From the NCBI GenBank assembly GCA_964409775.1, contig CAYPEI010000018.1, forward strand, positions 16,870 to 80,869: a stretch of 64,000 bases of DNA, given 5' to 3'. This document shows, piece by piece, positions 63,083-64,000 of the stretch (its first letter is position 1; each line of letters opens with the position of its first letter). The notes under the pieces were generated by a model, which saw only the letters and a program-made list of their open reading frames with translations, ran no database searches and had not been told where the DNA came from. Both the position numbers and the translations under genes were made by a program. Origin of the DNA: JAHBXL01 sp964409775. Lineage in GTDB: Bacteria > Planctomycetota > Phycisphaerae > Phycisphaerales > UBA1924.

Positions 63083-63838
63083 CTACGGGGCGATCGCCTG
63101 GTTCCAAGCCTGGGTGACGGCGGGCCCGTTGGTTTGGAGGTTGACGAGCGCAGCGGCGACGGCTTGGTCCGCGTCGGCGGCGAGGATGACGTCGCGCGCC
63201 GGTTGGGGAGCCTCTTCGCCCAAACGAGTATGAATGTCGGTAGACGCGAGAGCGTGGCGAAGGGCGATCCAGGCGCCGTCGGAGCGATCGGCGGCGGCGT
63301 AGTGGATGGGGAGTTCTCGGCCGCGGGCATCGCGGAAGGCGGCGAGGCGAGCGACGACGTTGTCATCGAGCTCGGCGGATTGCACGAACGCCTGCGCCGC
63401 GGCGTCGCGTTGGGCGGTCGCGGTCTGGAGCTGCGTCCGGGCCGCGGCGAGTGCAGCTGCATCCTCCTGGGAACCAGCGCCGCTGCGGACGAGGCGGTCG
63501 AGGCGGTCGTGCTCGATGGACGCGGCGCTGCAGGCGTTGTGCGCGGTGGTCAGCTGCGCGGCGAGCTGCGGCAGATGCTCGCGGATACGGAGGATGGCGT
63601 CGGTGGTCTGCGCCGCGGTGACGCCGGCGGCGGCCATAGCATCGGGAGTGAGGCCGGCGGCGTAAAGCAAGACCGCGGTCTGGGCGGGCGAGGGGACCGG
63701 TTGTGCGGGGACCGGCTGCGAGGGAGGCGATGGCTGAGGCTGGTACGCGAACAGCGCAGCAGCTGCGGTGATCCCGGCCACGGCGACGAGGCCGAGGGCG
63801 GACTGAATGACGGTGGCGCGTTTCGAGGTTGCGTTCAT
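63083..63838 (-). CDS. Hypothetical membrane-anchored helical protein (host or prophage edge)
   Basis: A 251-residue protein starting at ATG 63838 (GGAG eight bases upstream); the longer frame to 63946 was rejected for composition. Residues 10-30 are a signal anchor (SALGLVAVAGITAAAALFAY), then a Pro/Ser/Gln linker and a long helical, Ala/Gln-rich body (LRIREHLPQLAAQLTTAHNA, LDRLVRSGAGSQEDAAALAA). No catalytic motif is seen. It is convergent with the Hint gene across 30 bp and could be the first host gene beyond the prophage or a phage lysis-region gene; I cannot tell. Confidence 0.62.
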   Translation of the reverse strand: MNATSKRATVIQSALGLVAVAGITAAAALFAYQPQPSPPSQPVPAQPVPSPAQTAVLLYAAGLTPDAMAAAGVTAAQTTDAILRIREHLPQLAAQLTTAHNACSAASIEHDRLDRLVRSGAGSQEDAAALAAARTQLQTATAQRDAAAQAFVQSAELDDNVVARLAAFRDARGRELPIHYAAADRSDGAWIALRHALASTDIHTRLGEEAPQPARDVILAADADQAVAAALVNLQTNGPAVTQAWNQAIAP

Positions 63839-64000
63839 GACGAGATCTCCGTGACTTGAATTGCTCGGGTCGACCCCTTGGGAACGGTTGATTGAGTGTA
63901 GTGTCCTGTCGCGCGAAGAAGAAGCGGGGAGCATGTCAGCACGCACGGGTCATCGTTCACTGTGGATAGCAGGCACGACCTAACGTTCGCACGATGTTTG
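63839..64000 (-). promoter_or_regulatory. Upstream region of the last gene
   Basis: 162 bp to the window end with no gene. AT content is higher near 63880-63905 (TTGATTGAGTG on the + strand), where a promoter for the reverse gene may lie, but no clear -35/-10 was assigned. The right prophage junction was searched for a copy of the 27560 repeat and none was seen. Confidence 0.3.

Overview
The window is high-GC DNA whose gene content and style (RecA, a large RseP-type protease, HEAT and TPR proteins, a UMF1-type transporter, Czc-type metal efflux) suggest a Planctomycetota chromosome, most likely Phycisphaerae-like. This is inference from protein style, because no rRNA or other decisive marker is present. 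No rRNA, tRNA, CRISPR array or classical IS transposase was seen.

Region 1 (2-16317) is ordinary chromosome. It holds a 5'-truncated UMF1-like transporter, trpB, a TPR protein, a secreted HEAT-repeat protein, a degenerate protein kinase behind a stand-alone response regulator, a PBP4-type D-Ala-D-Ala carboxypeptidase, a ChaN-like lipoprotein, argC, an RseP-like site-2 protease, an alpha/beta hydrolase, a DUF4259 protein and recA. About 770 bp without a convincing gene follow; this stretch includes a perfect inverted repeat (CCCGAACA-N8-TGTTCGGG) upstream of recA that could be an SOS operator.

Region 2 (17087-27563) is a co-directional metal-resistance cluster: a small Cys/His protein, a CzcC/CzcB/CzcA-type tripartite efflux pump, three small accessory proteins (His-rich, two-TM, lipoprotein) and a P1B-2 Zn/Cd/Pb ATPase. 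Motifs in both pumps point to divalent metals rather than copper.

Region 3 (about 27.6 kb to at least 63.05 kb) is a tailed-phage prophage. Its left end carries DUF2924, a large serine recombinase and an HTH protein, then an unrecognised overlapping gene pair. The replication and recombination module is a sigma-like protein, a Sak4-like P-loop protein, DUF669, a RusA-like resolvase, a helicase and a PrimPol-DUF3987 protein. An inverted iteron-like repeat follows, then a ParB-methyltransferase fusion and five small reverse-strand genes. The late module has terminase, portal, a fused protease-capsid protein, DUF2190, connectors, tail tube, probable tail chaperones with a -1 overlap, a Dcm-type methyltransferase, tape measure and distal tail genes. 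It ends in a tightly overlapping trio: SAM methyltransferase, DUF115/Maf-like protein, and a Ser/Gly-rich protein carrying an intein-like Hint domain.

The most interesting unexplained elements are that terminal trio (a possible tail-protein modification and self-processing cassette), the unknown pair at 30622-32788, the dual-frame signal in the Dcm gene, a cargo lipoprotein whose start and the helicase start both lie in one inverted repeat, and several palindromes in the few non-coding gaps of the prophage. No endolysin, obvious repressor or right attachment site was recognised, so the element may extend beyond the window.
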